DNA of 64,000 nucleotides from Guptibacillus hwajinpoensis (GCA_016841765.1 JAENYN010000003.1:62001-126000), one strand, 5' to 3'; positions 1 to 9,259 are shown, counted from the stretch's first letter. The notes: a model not told the origin generated them from the letters alone. Program-made: numbers and translations.

Positions 1-1
1 T

Positions 2-493
2 GTTTCAAAAGATGATGTCGTCGAAGAAATCAAAGCGGAGACAATTGTATGGGCTGCCGGAGTCCGCGGTAATTCCATTGTGGAAAAATCCGGATTCGAG
101 GTTATGCGCGGCCGTGTGAAAGTGCGCAAAGACTTGCGTGATCCTAACCATGATGATGTGTTCATCGTCGGTGACTGTGCGCTCATCATCAATGAAGAAA
201 TCGACCGCCCTTACCCTCCGACAGCACAGATCGCAATTCAGGAGGCGGACACTTGTGCTGCCAACCTGATCAAGCTTGTCCGCGGCGAAGAAAACCTGGA
301 AGAATTCACGCCGGAAATCAAAGGGACGGTTGCTTCACTCGGTGAAGGGGAAGCGATTGGTGTCGTATTCGGTGACAAAAAATTGTTCGGATCGACCGCT
401 TCCGCTATGAAAAAAGTGATCGACAACCGGTACTTGCTGAAGCTTGGCGGTCCGTCAATGGTATTGAAAAAAGGAAAACTGAAATTGTTTTAA
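2..493 (+). CDS. ndh: Type II NADH dehydrogenase, C-terminal part
   Basis: The reading frame is open from base 2 and gives the last about 163 residues of an FAD-dependent NADH:quinone oxidoreductase (NDH-2), a peripheral membrane enzyme that passes electrons from NADH to menaquinone without pumping protons. The segment [10 protein letters not shown] is the second FAD-contacting motif, where the conserved Gly-Asp binds the flavin. It is preceded by VWAAGVRGN, the usual end of the NAD domain. The N-terminal Rossmann fold lies outside the window. The C-terminus resembles the membrane-anchoring end of the family. A strong terminator follows directly. Family assignment is secure; which paralogue it is cannot be decided from the fragment. 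Confidence 0.9.
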   Translation, partial: VSKDDVVEEIKAETIVWAAGVRGNSIVEKSGFEVMRGRVKVRKDLRDPNHDDVFIVGDCALIINEEIDRPYPPTAQIAIQEADTCAANLIKLVRGEENLEEFTPEIKGTVASLGEGEAIGVVFGDKKLFGSTASAMKKVIDNRYLLKLGGPSMVLKKGKLKLF

Positions 494-520
494 TGATAAA
501 TGATTTTCAAGATATAATGG

Positions 521-553
521 AAGCAAAGGCCTGTTTCGGTCTTTGCTTTTTTC
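521..553 (+). terminator. Intrinsic terminator after ndh
   Basis: An 11-bp stem (521-531 with 538-548, one G-T wobble) and a 6-nt loop are followed by a run of T. It sits 28 bases after the ndh stop codon. Confidence 0.9.
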
Positions 554-605
554 TTTTTCACAGATCCAGAGGGCTGACATAGAGCATAAACAGGGGGGAG
601 ATAAC

Positions 606-1085
606 GTGAGTTCCATGAAACGTGCAAACGTATGGCTTGGCGTGGCCGGATTGATTATAAAGGATGGGAAATGGCTTGTCGTCCGGAAAAAATACAGCGG
701 CCTGAAAGGGATGTGGTCACTGCCGGCGGGTTTTGTCAATCCTGCCGAAACAATAGATGAAGCGGTCATCCGGGAGGTCAAAGAAGAAACAGGCATTCTT
801 GCGGAAATTACCGGCCTCATCGGGATGCGTTCCGGCGTCATCAATGGCCAGGTCAGTGATAATATGATCGTTTTCCGGCTTGAACAGACAGGCGGCCGGC
901 TGCTCCCGCAATATGATGAATTGGAAGATGCGGTTTTCATCAGTGCCGAGGAGCTTCGCCGGGATCCAAGGACATCCGAGATGCTTCACTTTTTCCTTGA
1001 CCGCGCCCATCATAATGTGCTGGATATCATTAATTTCAATCCGGGGGACCATTTTGGGTATACGACGTATAAACTGCTCGTCTAG
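606..1085 (+). CDS. Nudix hydrolase
   Basis: A 159-residue single-domain Nudix protein. The Nudix box is intact: a Gly in GFVNPAET, Glu six residues on, then REVKEETGI, supplying the metal-binding glutamates that hydrolyse a nucleoside diphosphate linked to another group. The substrate cannot be read from sequence. GTG at 606 is chosen because the purine-rich site CAGGGGGGAG ends five bases upstream; ATG at 615 is an alternative that would sit 14 bases from that site. The frame is open further upstream but that part overlaps the preceding terminator. It lies between ndh and the yuiA-like gene, as a stand-alone gene on the same strand. Confidence 0.88.
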   Translation: MSSMKRANVWLGVAGLIIKDGKWLVVRKKYSGLKGMWSLPAGFVNPAETIDEAVIREVKEETGILAEITGLIGMRSGVINGQVSDNMIVFRLEQTGGRLLPQYDELEDAVFISAEELRRDPRTSEMLHFFLDRAHHNVLDIINFNPGDHFGYTTYKLLV

Positions 1086-1295
1086 GAAGTTTGGCCATTT
1101 GAGTAGACGAAATCACCAGGCGAAAACACATTTTCTGAAAAATCTGAATTAATGAGAAAAAGGCTAAAAATAGGAGATAACAACCCTTGTTCACGCTTTC
1201 ATAAAGCAATTTGCATGTATTTTCCTCTTTTCAATTTCCGGAAAAGCTGATATATTATCAGAAAATTAAGATATATCAGAAAGGGGACCAGCTTC

Positions 1296-1415
1296 ATGAG
1301 AACGAACAAAAAAGATCGGAAAGATTGTCCTTACTGCTCGGGGCAGGGGTACTTCCAGCTGCTGCTCGGCGGATCTGAAACTTGTGACCATTGCCACGGC
1401 AGCGGCGAAAAGTAA
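1296..1415 (+). CDS. yuiA: YuiA-like small zinc-finger-type protein
   Basis: A 39-residue protein with two CxxC-containing knuckles, CPYCSGQG and CDHCHGSG, the arrangement seen in the zinc-binding repeats of DnaJ. Two such knuckles could together bind one zinc ion. An AAGGGGACC ribosome site lies 7-8 bases upstream of the ATG. B. subtilis YuiA is a similarly small protein at the same place, directly before yuiB and yuiC, so synteny supports the name. Its function is unknown. It is monocistronic, ending before a clear terminator. Confidence 0.85.
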   Translation: MRTNKKDRKDCPYCSGQGYFQLLLGGSETCDHCHGSGEK

Positions 1416-1456
1416 ACCGTCACCACCTTCCACTTCACCCATAAACATTCACCCGT

Positions 1457-1485
1457 AAAAAAGCGTCCGGTATGGGCGCTTTTTT
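1457..1485 (+). terminator. Intrinsic terminator after yuiA
   Basis: Twelve-bp stem AAAAAAGCGTCC/GGGCGCTTTTTT around a 5-nt loop, ending in a T tract. Confidence 0.9.
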
Positions 1486-1597
1486 GCATGTCGTTCACGT
1501 TTAGTTCTCAAGGCAAAACAACGGGTACAGGATTTCGAGATTGACGGTTCAACGTCAATTCAGTAAACTTACTATGGAACCAGATGGAGGTGGTTAT

Positions 1598-1915
1598 GTG
1601 AGCATACCCCAATTGATCATCTCAATGCTTTTGTTTATCGTTTTATTTTTCGGCATTGGATTTTTATTGAATATGCTTCTTCGTGCGACATGGGTGATGG
1701 CAGTCATTTATCCGGTTGTCGTAATTCTGATTATTGATAAAGTCCGTTTTTTTGAATATATTACAAAACCGGGATCGTCCTTCAGTGCCCTCTATGAGAA
1801 CTTTATATCTCTCGGCACAGGGGATGTCATCATTCTGGTATCGGGCCTGGTCGGCGCAGTTCTTGCCGGGGTGGCGATCAAAGCGCTTCGTGTCCGCGGC
1901 TATCAAATGTTTTAG
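1598..1915 (+). CDS. yuiB: YuiB-like membrane protein
   Basis: A 105-residue hydrophobic protein with three predicted transmembrane stretches: residues ~8-30, ~34-48 and ~80-97. Position between yuiA and yuiC matches B. subtilis yuiB, whose function is not known. GTG at 1598 is preferred because GATGGAGGTGG ends 5 bases before it and the product then starts at the first membrane segment. An in-frame upstream start at 1541 would add 19 residues without a ribosome site. A terminator follows, so it is its own transcription unit. Confidence 0.82.
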   Translation: MSIPQLIISMLLFIVLFFGIGFLLNMLLRATWVMAVIYPVVVILIIDKVRFFEYITKPGSSFSALYENFISLGTGDVIILVSGLVGAVLAGVAIKALRVRGYQMF

Positions 1916-1931
1916 GAAATTATTATATTAG

Positions 1932-1963
1932 AAAAAGACTTTCTTGCTTATAGAAAGTCTTTT
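1932..1963 (+). terminator. Intrinsic terminator after yuiB
   Basis: Stem AAAAGACTTTC/GAAAGTCTTTT (1933-1943 with 1953-1963) with a 9-nt loop. Confidence 0.88.
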
Positions 1964-2085
1964 ATTATGGGAAAATGTTGAAAATTAAGATGAAATTAAT
2001 GGAATTTCAACTTTTTTTCTTTTTTTACGAATAACTTTTGCTCTCTCTGGGAAAGAATAGTCGAAGAGAGGAGTGAAAGTTTTTA

Positions 2086-2784
2086 ATGAAGTTTATTACT
2101 GAAATAGGAAAGCGATTCATCATCACAGTACTGTTCATGGCAGCGGTGTTGACCACTTTTGAATCGATTTCGGGGGTAAAGGCAGCTGGCCTGTCAACAT
2201 GGATCAGCCAGCAGAATTATCCGGTTGTCAGTAAACTTTTTGCTGAAACAAACCCTGAACCAAAAAAAGTTTCATTACAACATAAAGAAATTCCAAAAGT
2301 GAAGTCGATGACCACCTTGATTTCCAGCCAGACTGAAGAGAAACCAAAAACGCTGCATGAGTCCAGGGATTGGAGTGTCTATCCCGCGGTGACAGTGACA
2401 GCGACAGGCTATACGGCCGGAATTGAATCAACGGGGAAAACACCTGACCATCCGCAGTATGGCATTACATATTCCGGATTAAAAGTGAAGCGGGACCTTT
2501 ATTCGACGATTGCAGCCGACACACGGATTTTTCCGATCGGGACCATCCTTTATGTTCCGGGTTACGGATACGGCGTAGTGGCCGATACAGGCAGCGCCAT
2601 CAAGGGGCATAAAATTGACCTTTACTATGAAACGGTCGACGATGTCTATGAACAGTGGGGAAAGCAAAAAATCGATGTATATATCATTGAAAAAGGCGAT
2701 GGGTCAATAACAGAAGAGCGGCTGAAGGAACTGAATGAAAATGAAGCGATGCAGGTGTTCCGGAAGCAGATTATAAAAGGCTGA
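2086..2784 (+). CDS. yuiC: YuiC-like 3D-domain cell-wall protein
   Basis: A 232-residue exported or membrane-anchored protein. Residues ~10-30 form an N-terminal hydrophobic signal or anchor. The C-terminal half (~residues 105-205) is a 3D domain, named for three conserved Asp: the segments [21 protein letters not shown] and HKIDLYY carry them. The 3D domain is the catalytic fold of MltA-type lytic transglycosylases; in Firmicutes the YuiC/Sps family is linked to muralytic activity in stationary phase and spore revival. GAGGAGTG precedes the ATG. Synteny with yuiB and yuiD supports the name. Confidence 0.88.
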   Translation: MKFITEIGKRFIITVLFMAAVLTTFESISGVKAAGLSTWISQQNYPVVSKLFAETNPEPKKVSLQHKEIPKVKSMTTLISSQTEEKPKTLHESRDWSVYPAVTVTATGYTAGIESTGKTPDHPQYGITYSGLKVKRDLYSTIAADTRIFPIGTILYVPGYGYGVVADTGSAIKGHKIDLYYETVDDVYEQWGKQKIDVYIIEKGDGSITEERLKELNENEAMQVFRKQIIKG

Positions 2785-2831
2785 CCTCAAGTCCGTTTAG
2801 AAGTGCAAGATAACATAACACAAAACATAGT

Positions 2832-2870
2832 ACGCATGTGATTTCGCCACTGAAATCACATGCGTTTTTA
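2832..2870. terminator. Terminator between convergent genes
   Basis: Perfect 14-bp stem (2832-2845 with 2852-2865), 6-nt loop and T tract on the plus strand. It lies between yuiC and the convergent cobalamin-binding-type gene and may serve both. Confidence 0.85.
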
Positions 2871-2909
2871 TTGTTGTGGGGTTGGAATATTTTTTCACAT
2901 GGTAAAGGG

Positions 2910-3722
2910 TTACTTTCCCCCAAGAGGGTCAACACCGTCATTCGCAGGGAAAACCGCTGGGTGGATCAGCGGGGCAAGTTTTTTCAAACCGAGTAAAAGA
3001 CGCGGTGATGGCCGGCAGTATAGCGATTCTTCAAGAAGGTGGATTTGCCCTTCTTTCACGGCATCCATTTCCCGCCATCCTGGACGTTTTTCGATGAGCT
3101 CGGGCTTCATCTTGTCCTGCTGGACCCCGACCCACGCCATGCCGATGTGGGCGGGGTTTCGTTCCCTGACCGTTTCCCAGTCGGTTTGGAAGCTGGCCTG
3201 GTCGATATCTGCAAAAACATTTTCAGCACCTGCCAGCCGGCTGATTTCAGTCAGCCAATTTTTTCCGCCCGGCGTGAATACAGGCTTCGGCCACCATTCC
3301 CAGTAGATTGACGGCTTGCTGGTTACAGCGGAAGCATATTGCTGATATTTTTCGATGAAATCATTGAACTTAGCGACAGTTTCAGCGGCTTTTTCGTCGG
3401 CGCCGGCTGCGTTTCCGAGTGTCAGCAGGTCAGCGGCAATTTCGTCGAGTGTGTTTGGATTGAGCACGATATGGGGGAGGCCGCGCTTCTTCAGTTCTTC
3501 CACGTTTTTTTCCATCCCCGGCACGCTCAGTGAAGCAACGACGAGGTCCGGGTTTAGTGCTTCAACTTTATCCATATCGATGCTAAGGTCCGGTCCTAGG
3601 CGCGGCAGGCCGTTGACTTGATCTGGCCAATCGGAAAAGTCATCGACGGCAATGAGCTGGCCGGTGAGGCCGAGATAATGGATCAGTTCGGTGTTGCTTG
3701 GACAAATCGATACAATGTTCAT
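2910..3722 (-). CDS. BtuF/FepB-type substrate-binding-domain protein without signal peptide
   Basis: A 270-residue protein with the helical-backbone periplasmic-binding fold of class III binding proteins (BtuF family): an N-terminal lobe with IVSICPSNTELIHYLG, a long linker helix, and a C-terminal lobe. Homologues are usually annotated as cobalamin-binding proteins. There is no signal peptide or lipobox, and no ABC permease or ATPase next to it, so it may act in the cytoplasm. The start at 3722 is set by AAGGAGGACACCG upstream; an open frame extends seven codons further but overlaps the ribosome site. It is co-directional with yuiD, 24 bases downstream of it, so the two are probably cotranscribed. 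Confidence 0.75.
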   Translation of the reverse strand: MNIVSICPSNTELIHYLGLTGQLIAVDDFSDWPDQVNGLPRLGPDLSIDMDKVEALNPDLVVASLSVPGMEKNVEELKKRGLPHIVLNPNTLDEIAADLLTLGNAAGADEKAAETVAKFNDFIEKYQQYASAVTSKPSIYWEWWPKPVFTPGGKNWLTEISRLAGAENVFADIDQASFQTDWETVRERNPAHIGMAWVGVQQDKMKPELIEKRPGWREMDAVKEGQIHLLEESLYCRPSPRLLLGLKKLAPLIHPAVFPANDGVDPLGGK

Positions 3723-3746
3723 CGGTGTCCTCCTTCCTGGCATATC

Positions 3747-4223
3747 TTAATAAATCGTGTAATAGGCCGCAATTGCGATCAGGATGCCGGTAAGTCCTCC
3801 GAAGAAGACTTCGATCGGTTCGTGGCCGAGCAATTCTTTCAGCTCGCTCCGCCGTTCTTCCTCTTTTTTCTTCGGCCAGTTGATCGCTTCATCGACAAGG
3901 CGGTTGAAATCGACAACAAGGCGGTTCAGCACGGTCGCCTGTCTGCCCGCATGGCGGCGCACGCCAGTTGCATCAAACATCGTGATGATGGCAAACAAAA
4001 CGGCTACGGAAAACACGCTCGAGTCAAGCCCTTCCTTCAAACCGACGGCAGTGGCCAGCGAGGTGACGGCCGCAGAATGGGAACTTGGCATTCCGCCGGT
4101 GCTCGTGATCAGCGACCAGTCCACTTCTTTTGTCGCGATGTACTGGATCGGCACCTTGACAAATTGGGCAAAAAAGATGGCAAACAAAGCCGTCCAAATC
4201 GGGAAATTCGCAAAAAGCTCCAT
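3747..4223 (-). CDS. yuiD: YuiD-like acid phosphatase/vanadium haloperoxidase-related membrane protein
   Basis: A 158-residue DUF212-family membrane protein. The motif GGMPSSHSA near residues 43-51 is the phosphatase-like signature shared with the PAP2/VanPA-related superfamily. Hydrophobic segments lie at both ends and after the motif. The B. subtilis homologue is YuiD, located beside yuiC and yuiE as here. A well-spaced GAAAGGAAG site precedes the ATG. The substrate is unknown; a lipid-phosphate role is a family-based guess. Confidence 0.85.
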   Translation of the reverse strand: MELFANFPIWTALFAIFFAQFVKVPIQYIATKEVDWSLITSTGGMPSSHSAAVTSLATAVGLKEGLDSSVFSVAVLFAIITMFDATGVRRHAGRQATVLNRLVVDFNRLVDEAINWPKKKEEERRSELKELLGHEPIEVFFGGLTGILIAIAAYYTIY

Positions 4224-4342
4224 GACGGTCTTCCTTTCTTTCTGTGGGTATGTATGTCCTATTGTAACGTATAAATACTATTGCCGTTCATATGATTATC
4301 TAATCTTATTATGTTTTGCTATGATGGATGAAAGCAAGTGTG

Positions 4343-4377
4343 ATTGCCTGGCAATTGCGAGGCAATTGCCAGGCAAT
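4343..4377. repeat. Palindromic interspersed repeat, copy 1
   Basis: Perfect 16-bp inverted arms, ATTGCCTGGCAATTGC and its complement, around loop GAG. It lies in the region between the divergent yuiD and the DUF309 gene. Copies with the same arms occur at 8482 and 12227, and a shortened copy at 22693. Confidence 0.9.
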
Positions 4378-4406
4378 TTCAGTTATGACCCGGGGAGGTT
4401 GCATGG

Positions 4407-4787
4407 ATGAGCCAGTACCCGCTTGAATATTATGAGTTTTTTGTTAAGTTCAACGAAGGGGATTATTATACGTGCCACGATTTGCTTGAGGAGATCTGGA
4501 TGACCGATAAGGATAACTATTTTTTGAAGGGCCTGCTGCAGATGGTGGTCGCCATGTATCATTATGGATACGGCAACGTGAAAGGCGCACGGCTGATGAT
4601 GACAGCAGGGCACCGGTATATTCAGAAGTACCGGCCTTTTTACTGGGGTGTCGACCTCGAAGAAGTGAATGAGTTCATGGCGGAATGCCTTTCGATCATT
4701 CCGGATGATGTCGAACGGGTTTCATTCGAGGAAGTGAAGGGACTGCCGCCATTGCCGGAGCTGATCCTGTATTTGCAGGAAGACTGA
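4407..4787 (+). CDS. DUF309 family protein
   Basis: A 126-residue soluble, mainly helical protein. The segment FNEGDYYTCHDLLEEIW at ~residues 12-28 is the signature of the DUF309 family, which has conserved His and Glu residues but no established function. The ATG follows a GGGGAGGTTGC ribosome site. It starts about 30 bases after palindromic repeat copy 1, which would fall in its untranslated leader. It reads away from yuiD and toward pepA, with 91 bases before pepA. Confidence 0.85.
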   Translation: MSQYPLEYYEFFVKFNEGDYYTCHDLLEEIWMTDKDNYFLKGLLQMVVAMYHYGYGNVKGARLMMTAGHRYIQKYRPFYWGVDLEEVNEFMAECLSIIPDDVERVSFEEVKGLPPLPELILYLQED

Positions 4788-4878
4788 CAGGAAATGGACG
4801 CGAGTTATTCGAATTTGCACCCTGATTTTTATATAATTGAAGGAGTGCACCGGTTATATCAATTATGGAGGTGGAACG

Positions 4879-6390
4879 ATGTTTACAGTTGAAGAGAAAC
4901 TGAAGGCTGATGAAAAAATTCAGGCGCTTGTCATTGGTGTTTTCCATAAACATCAAAAACTGGAAGGAACGCTTGCTTCACTCGATGAACAACTCGAAGG
5001 CCAGCTTAAAGAGATGCTGAAAGAAGGCGATATTTCTCCGGAAAAGAAACAAGTCACGAAAATACATACGCTTGGCAAGACAGGACCGAAGCGCGTTTAC
5101 TTTGTTGGCCTTGGAGAGAGGGAAGAGGCCGATTTCAAGGTGATCCGGGAAGCGTTCGGGAACGTGTTCAAAAAATTGGACGGCGATAAACGGACCGAAG
5201 CGGTCATTGAATTGGACAGTTTCGTTTCGGAAAAAACGGATGCGTATGATGCTGCGCATGCCCTCGCCGAAGCCCTGCCGATGGCGACTTACCGGTTCAA
5301 TCATTACAAGAAAAAATCAAACGAACCGGAAAAAGAGCTGTCGGGCATAACAGTCATTTCCACAGCGGACAATGAAGACATCCGTGCCAGCCTATCTGTC
5401 GGCTATGCACACGGGAAAGCGACGAATACGGCCCGGACGCTCGTCAATATGCCCGGGAATATGCTGACTGCAACCGACCTGGCGGAAGTTGCGGTCCAGA
5501 TTGCAGACAAGTATGACATGGAATATGAGATCCTTGATAAAGAGGAAATGGAAAAGCTCGGCATGGGGGCACTGCTTGCCGTCAATAAAGGATCGACCCA
5601 GCCGCCGAAGATGATTGTGCTCAAATATAAAGGTGCCGATGAATGGAAAAATGTCCTGGCGCTCGTCGGGAAGGGCATCACGTTTGATACAGGCGGGTAT
5701 TCCTTGAAGCCGAAGGACGGAATTGTCGGCATGAAAACCGATATGGGAGGAGCAGCCGCCGTATTGGGAGCGATGGAAGCGATTGGCGAACTGAAGCCGG
5801 AACAAAATGTCATGGCTGTGATCCCGTCAACCGATAATATGATCAGCGGTGATGCGTTCAAGCCTGATGATGTGATCACCTCCTTGAGCGGCCGCACGAT
5901 TGAAGTGCTGAACACCGATGCGGAAGGGCGCCTGGCGCTAGCCGATGCCGTCACGTACGCCAAACAGCTTGGCGCGGGTTATATCGTCGATGTGGCCACG
6001 CTAACAGGCGGGGTTGTCGTCGCGCTTGGCGATGTGACAACCGGCGCTATGACAAACAATGAATCGTTTTTCGAGGAAGTGCTGTATTCCTCGATGGAAA
6101 CAGGCGAGCCGATCTGGCAGCTTCCTTATTTTGATGTTTACAAAGAAAAAGTACGCGGCAGCAAAATGGCGGACCTCAACAATTCACCGGGCCGCAAAGC
6201 GCATCCGATTATGGCCGGTGCGTTCATCGGCGAATTTGCGGAAGACACGCCGTGGGTTCACCTTGATATTGCCGGGACAGCCACCTCGGAAGGCGACTAT
6301 GAGCTCGGGCCGTCCGGAGCTACCGGCGTTATGACAAGAACACTGGCAACGCTGGCGGAGCGTCTTGCTGAAATGAAAGGGAATAAGTAA
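4879..6390 (+). CDS. pepA: Leucyl aminopeptidase (M17)
   Basis: A 503-residue cytosolic M17 aminopeptidase that removes N-terminal residues from peptides using two metal ions. The catalytic C-terminal domain contains the family signature [13 protein letters not shown], in which Asp and Glu bind metal, plus [10 protein letters not shown] and [13 protein letters not shown] with further metal and catalytic residues. Length is typical of the family. ATG at 4879 is chosen because TATGGAGGTGGAACG precedes it; an in-frame upstream start at 4837 lacks a site. It corresponds to B. subtilis yuiE by position between yuiD and yuiF. Confidence 0.95.
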   Translation: MFTVEEKLKADEKIQALVIGVFHKHQKLEGTLASLDEQLEGQLKEMLKEGDISPEKKQVTKIHTLGKTGPKRVYFVGLGEREEADFKVIREAFGNVFKKLDGDKRTEAVIELDSFVSEKTDAYDAAHALAEALPMATYRFNHYKKKSNEPEKELSGITVISTADNEDIRASLSVGYAHGKATNTARTLVNMPGNMLTATDLAEVAVQIADKYDMEYEILDKEEMEKLGMGALLAVNKGSTQPPKMIVLKYKGADEWKNVLALVGKGITFDTGGYSLKPKDGIVGMKTDMGGAAAVLGAMEAIGELKPEQNVMAVIPSTDNMISGDAFKPDDVITSLSGRTIEVLNTDAEGRLALADAVTYAKQLGAGYIVDVATLTGGVVVALGDVTTGAMTNNESFFEEVLYSSMETGEPIWQLPYFDVYKEKVRGSKMADLNNSPGRKAHPIMAGAFIGEFAEDTPWVHLDIAGTATSEGDYELGPSGATGVMTRTLATLAERLAEMKGNK

Positions 6391-6397
6391 CTTGATT

Positions 6398-6428
6398 AAG
6401 CCAGCCGGGATGTTCCGGCTGGCTTTTT
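6398..6428 (+). terminator. Intrinsic terminator after pepA
   Basis: Eleven-bp stem AAGCCAGCCGG/CCGGCTGGCTT with a 6-nt loop and T tract. Confidence 0.92.
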
Positions 6429-6467
6429 CCATACCGTTTTCTACGTGCGGGAAAAAACGTTGCTGCT

Positions 6468-6986
6468 TCAATTTTTTCCGGTGCTGTCATCAATCATAAA
6501 TTCCATCTGTTCCGCTTCCTGATCCGGTACAGCGATTGGCTGGAGGACGATATTCCACTGGGCAAGATCCGGAAGGTATTCGAGGCGGTGCACCCCGAGA
6601 AGTTCTTTCTTTCCGGCTTTTTTTAGGACAGCTCTTAGTGCTTCTTCCTCTGTGAGGGAAGCGCCGGAAGGTTTTTCCGCTTTTACTTTTTCGATTTTAA
6701 CGTCAGCGGCCTGGAGCGGAAATGACTCGTTAACAGGTCCGGTGAATTCCACTTTTACATATTCCCCGGGTGACACTTTTTGAAAGGCAGGGACTTGTAT
6801 CCAGGCCGCTTGATAAGAATCTTCGTTTTTCCCGATGACAAGCGCCCGCTCCCTTCCTGTTTGCATGACATACCCGCTTAGATCCGGATCAGTGACTTTT
6901 CCGTTTTGCCTGTTCATATCGAAGAAGAGAAAGGCTGCTATGCCTGCCGCTGCAATTGCCAGCAGGACGAGCAAGCTTTTTTTCAT
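6468..6986 (-). CDS. Putative exported DUF3221-like protein
   Basis: A 172-residue protein with an N-terminal hydrophobic segment (residues ~4-22) followed by a soluble domain outside the membrane. The part from GYVMQTGRERALVIG to VKVEFTGPVNESFPLQA resembles the OB-like DUF3221 domain of Bacillus exported proteins; this match is from memory of the family pattern and is moderate. No catalytic motif is visible. GGAGGTGACC sets the ATG at 6986 rather than the upstream in-frame ATG at 7055. It is convergent with pepA and divergent from the yuiF-like gene. Confidence 0.6.
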   Translation of the reverse strand: MKKSLLVLLAIAAAGIAAFLFFDMNRQNGKVTDPDLSGYVMQTGRERALVIGKNEDSYQAAWIQVPAFQKVSPGEYVKVEFTGPVNESFPLQAADVKIEKVKAEKPSGASLTEEEALRAVLKKAGKKELLGVHRLEYLPDLAQWNIVLQPIAVPDQEAEQMEFMIDDSTGKN

Positions 6987-7061
6987 CCCGGTCACCTCCA
7001 TTCTGTAAAAAGGCTTCTGTATGATAAGACGACGACAGGGGGTAAGATGTTTCATTCAACG

Positions 7062-7090
7062 TTGACAGGACATCCTTATCATGTTAAATT
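7062..7090 (+). promoter_or_regulatory. SigA-type promoter of yuiF
   Basis: TTGACA, 17-base spacer, TAAATT. It lies 60 bases before the yuiF start codon and overlaps nothing coding on the plus strand. Confidence 0.6.
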
Positions 7091-7149
7091 ATTTTAGTGC
7101 TTTATTTGTTTAGCACAGTAAAGTATTTTATTTGATGGAGGATTTATAT

Positions 7150-8472
7150 ATGAATGCAGTTGTTATCGCAGTACTTGTCATGCTGCTTTTGAGTCTTTTC
7201 AGAGTAAATGTTGTTGTGGCCCTTGTTATCGGAGCCCTGACCGGCGGGCTGACCGGCGGCCTGGATTTGGCGAAAACGATTGAAGTGTTCACCGGCGGAC
7301 TTGGCGGAAGTGCTGAAGTGGCACTGAGCTATGCACTCCTGGGCAGCTTTGCAATCGCCCTGTCCAAAACCGGCTTGCCGGATGCGCTTGTTGATGCTGT
7401 TTTGGGTCTCGTCGGGCGTGAAGGGAAGACAGCCAGCCGCGTTGTGGCGATGGTGCTTGTCATCGTGCCGCTTCTCATCATGTCCATTTTCTCGCAGAAT
7501 CTCATTCCGATCCATATCGCATTTATTCCGGTCCTGGTACCGCCGTTATTGAAGATCATGAGCGAAATGAAAATTGACCGCAGGCTTATTGCATCTGTGC
7601 TGACATTCGGGCTGACGGCCCCTTATATTTTGCTGCCGACCGGGTTCGGTGCCATTTTTCATGATATCTTAAGCACGAATATGGCGGAAAGCGGATTTGA
7701 AATTGACAGCAGCCTCATTCCGGAAGCGATGATGATTCCGACTGCTGGACTTGTTGTCGGGCTCGCTGTCGCCATTTTTATCAGTTACCGCAAGCCGCGG
7801 GAATACGAAACACCAAAGGTTGCAATCAAACAAAAGGAAGGCGAAGCATATACCGCCAAAAGCCTCCTGTTTGCAGCAGCCGCTGTCATTGCGGCCCTTG
7901 CTGTCCAGTTGTGGACGGAATCGATGATCATCGGGGCGCTTGCCGGGATTATTGTTCTTTATTTGAGCCGGGAAATGCGCTGGAACGAAGCGGATGATAT
8001 CCTGACAGGCGGGATGCGGATGATGGCATTTATCGGCTTTGTCATGCTGGCGGCCTCCGGTTTCGCTGCTGTCTTAAAAGAGACCGGCCATGTCGATTTG
8101 CTCGTTGAAGCGTCAACTGACATGATCGGAGGAAACCAGGCACTGGCGGCCCTTATGATGCTCGTTGTCGGGCTGCTTGTCACGATGGGCATCGGCTCAT
8201 CGTTTTCCACGATTCCGATTATCGCGACCATCTTTGTTCCGATGGCGGCTGAAGTCGGCTTCAGCACAATGGCGACCATCAGTCTCATCGGCACAGCGGC
8301 CGCACTCGGGGATGCCGGCTCACCGGCTTCCGACAGTACACTCGGACCAACATCAGGCCTGAACGCCGACGGCCAGCACAACCACATCTGGGATACCGTC
8401 GTGCCGACATTCCTGCACTACAACATCCCACTCATCATATTCGGGTGGATTGCGGCTGTTTTGGTATTTTAA
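7150..8472 (+). CDS. yuiF: YuiF-like Na+/H+ antiporter-family amino-acid permease
   Basis: A 440-residue integral membrane protein with about 11-12 hydrophobic helices and Gly-rich turns, of the NhaC/ArsB-like ion transporter superfamily. B. subtilis YuiF is annotated as a putative amino acid transporter, and the synteny with pepA and bioY is the same. Near the C-terminus GDAGSPASDSTLGPTSGLN is a conserved polar motif of the family, probably at the substrate or ion site. GATGGAGGA precedes the ATG at 7150. Substrate is unknown; next to a leucyl aminopeptidase an amino acid or peptide product is plausible. Confidence 0.82.
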   Translation: MNAVVIAVLVMLLLSLFRVNVVVALVIGALTGGLTGGLDLAKTIEVFTGGLGGSAEVALSYALLGSFAIALSKTGLPDALVDAVLGLVGREGKTASRVVAMVLVIVPLLIMSIFSQNLIPIHIAFIPVLVPPLLKIMSEMKIDRRLIASVLTFGLTAPYILLPTGFGAIFHDILSTNMAESGFEIDSSLIPEAMMIPTAGLVVGLAVAIFISYRKPREYETPKVAIKQKEGEAYTAKSLLFAAAAVIAALAVQLWTESMIIGALAGIIVLYLSREMRWNEADDILTGGMRMMAFIGFVMLAASGFAAVLKETGHVDLLVEASTDMIGGNQALAALMMLVVGLLVTMGIGSSFSTIPIIATIFVPMAAEVGFSTMATISLIGTAAALGDAGSPASDSTLGPTSGLNADGQHNHIWDTVVPTFLHYNIPLIIFGWIAAVLVF

Positions 8473-8481
8473 TAGAAATAG

Positions 8482-8516
8482 ATTGCCTGGCAATTGCCTC
8501 GCAATTGCCAGGCAAT
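8482..8516. repeat. Palindromic interspersed repeat, copy 2
   Basis: Same 16-bp arms as copy 1 with loop CTC, so in opposite orientation. It begins 10 bases after the yuiF stop codon and precedes a separate, stronger terminator. Confidence 0.9.
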
Positions 8517-8527
8517 CAAATGAACAC

Positions 8528-8561
8528 AAAAATGCCAAAACCCGCGGGTTTTGGCATTTTT
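8528..8561. terminator. Bidirectional terminator between yuiF and bioY
   Basis: A 34-base perfect palindrome centred on CCGCGG, with A and T tracts at its ends on both strands. Confidence 0.92.
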
Positions 8562-8638
8562 CATATGTTATTTGTGTAGACAGCTCGGTTAGTAGTACCG
8601 GAATTGTGCATTTGAACAACAATCAATGAAACGATGGA

Positions 8639-9259
8639 TCATGCGACGTCGTTGTTGCGCGCTCTTGTGAAGGCTTGCGAGCGGCTGACCACCCTGTACA
8701 GCCTCGGGGCGACCATGGCTGCGAGCGCAGTGAAGGCGGCATCTTTTATGGAAAAGAGCATCATGCCGGCCCACGCCTGGCCATAGCTGATTTCAGCGCC
8801 GATCCAAGTGTTAACCGCCGCATACATATAGTTAGTGCCAAGGAAATAATTAAGGAAGATGCCGACGAAAGCAGCTGCGAAAAAGCGCGGCAGCCCTGGC
8901 TCCCCATCCGCTTTTTCGATGATTTTGCCCGCGGCATAAGCGACAACGATAAAAGAGAGAAGAAAGCCGCCTGTCGGTCCATATAAGACAGCGATACCGG
9001 CGCTGAACTTGGCAAATACCGGAGCACCAGCCAGGCCGATTGCGATATAAACCAGCATGGCAATAGATCCAAGCCTGCTGCCGAGCAGCAATCCGGCCAG
9101 CACAGCGAAAAATGGCTGCATCGTAAGCGGTACGCCCGCTACCTGAAGGAACGGGGCCCAAGAAGTAATATTGGCGCCAATCGCCATCAGGGCTGCGAAC
9201 ATTCCGACAAGTGTAATTTCAATCGGTGTGAATCTCATTCCTTTTCTGTATGTACTCAT
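8639..9259 (-). CDS. bioY: Biotin transporter substrate-binding subunit BioY
   Basis: A 206-residue membrane protein with six hydrophobic helices, the S-component of biotin ECF transporters. The pattern GVPLTMQPFFAVLAGLLLG and the later GPTGGFLLSF are characteristic of BioY. It may work alone or with the shared EcfA/EcfT module, which is not in this window. The ribosome site GAAAGGCTGA lies upstream of ATG 9259. The promoter overlaps a BirA operator, so it is expected to be repressed when biotin is plentiful. It is yuiG in the B. subtilis order. Confidence 0.93.
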   Translation of the reverse strand: MSTYRKGMRFTPIEITLVGMFAALMAIGANITSWAPFLQVAGVPLTMQPFFAVLAGLLLGSRLGSIAMLVYIAIGLAGAPVFAKFSAGIAVLYGPTGGFLLSFIVVAYAAGKIIEKADGEPGLPRFFAAAFVGIFLNYFLGTNYMYAAVNTWIGAEISYGQAWAGMMLFSIKDAAFTALAAMVAPRLYRVVSRSQAFTRARNNDVA

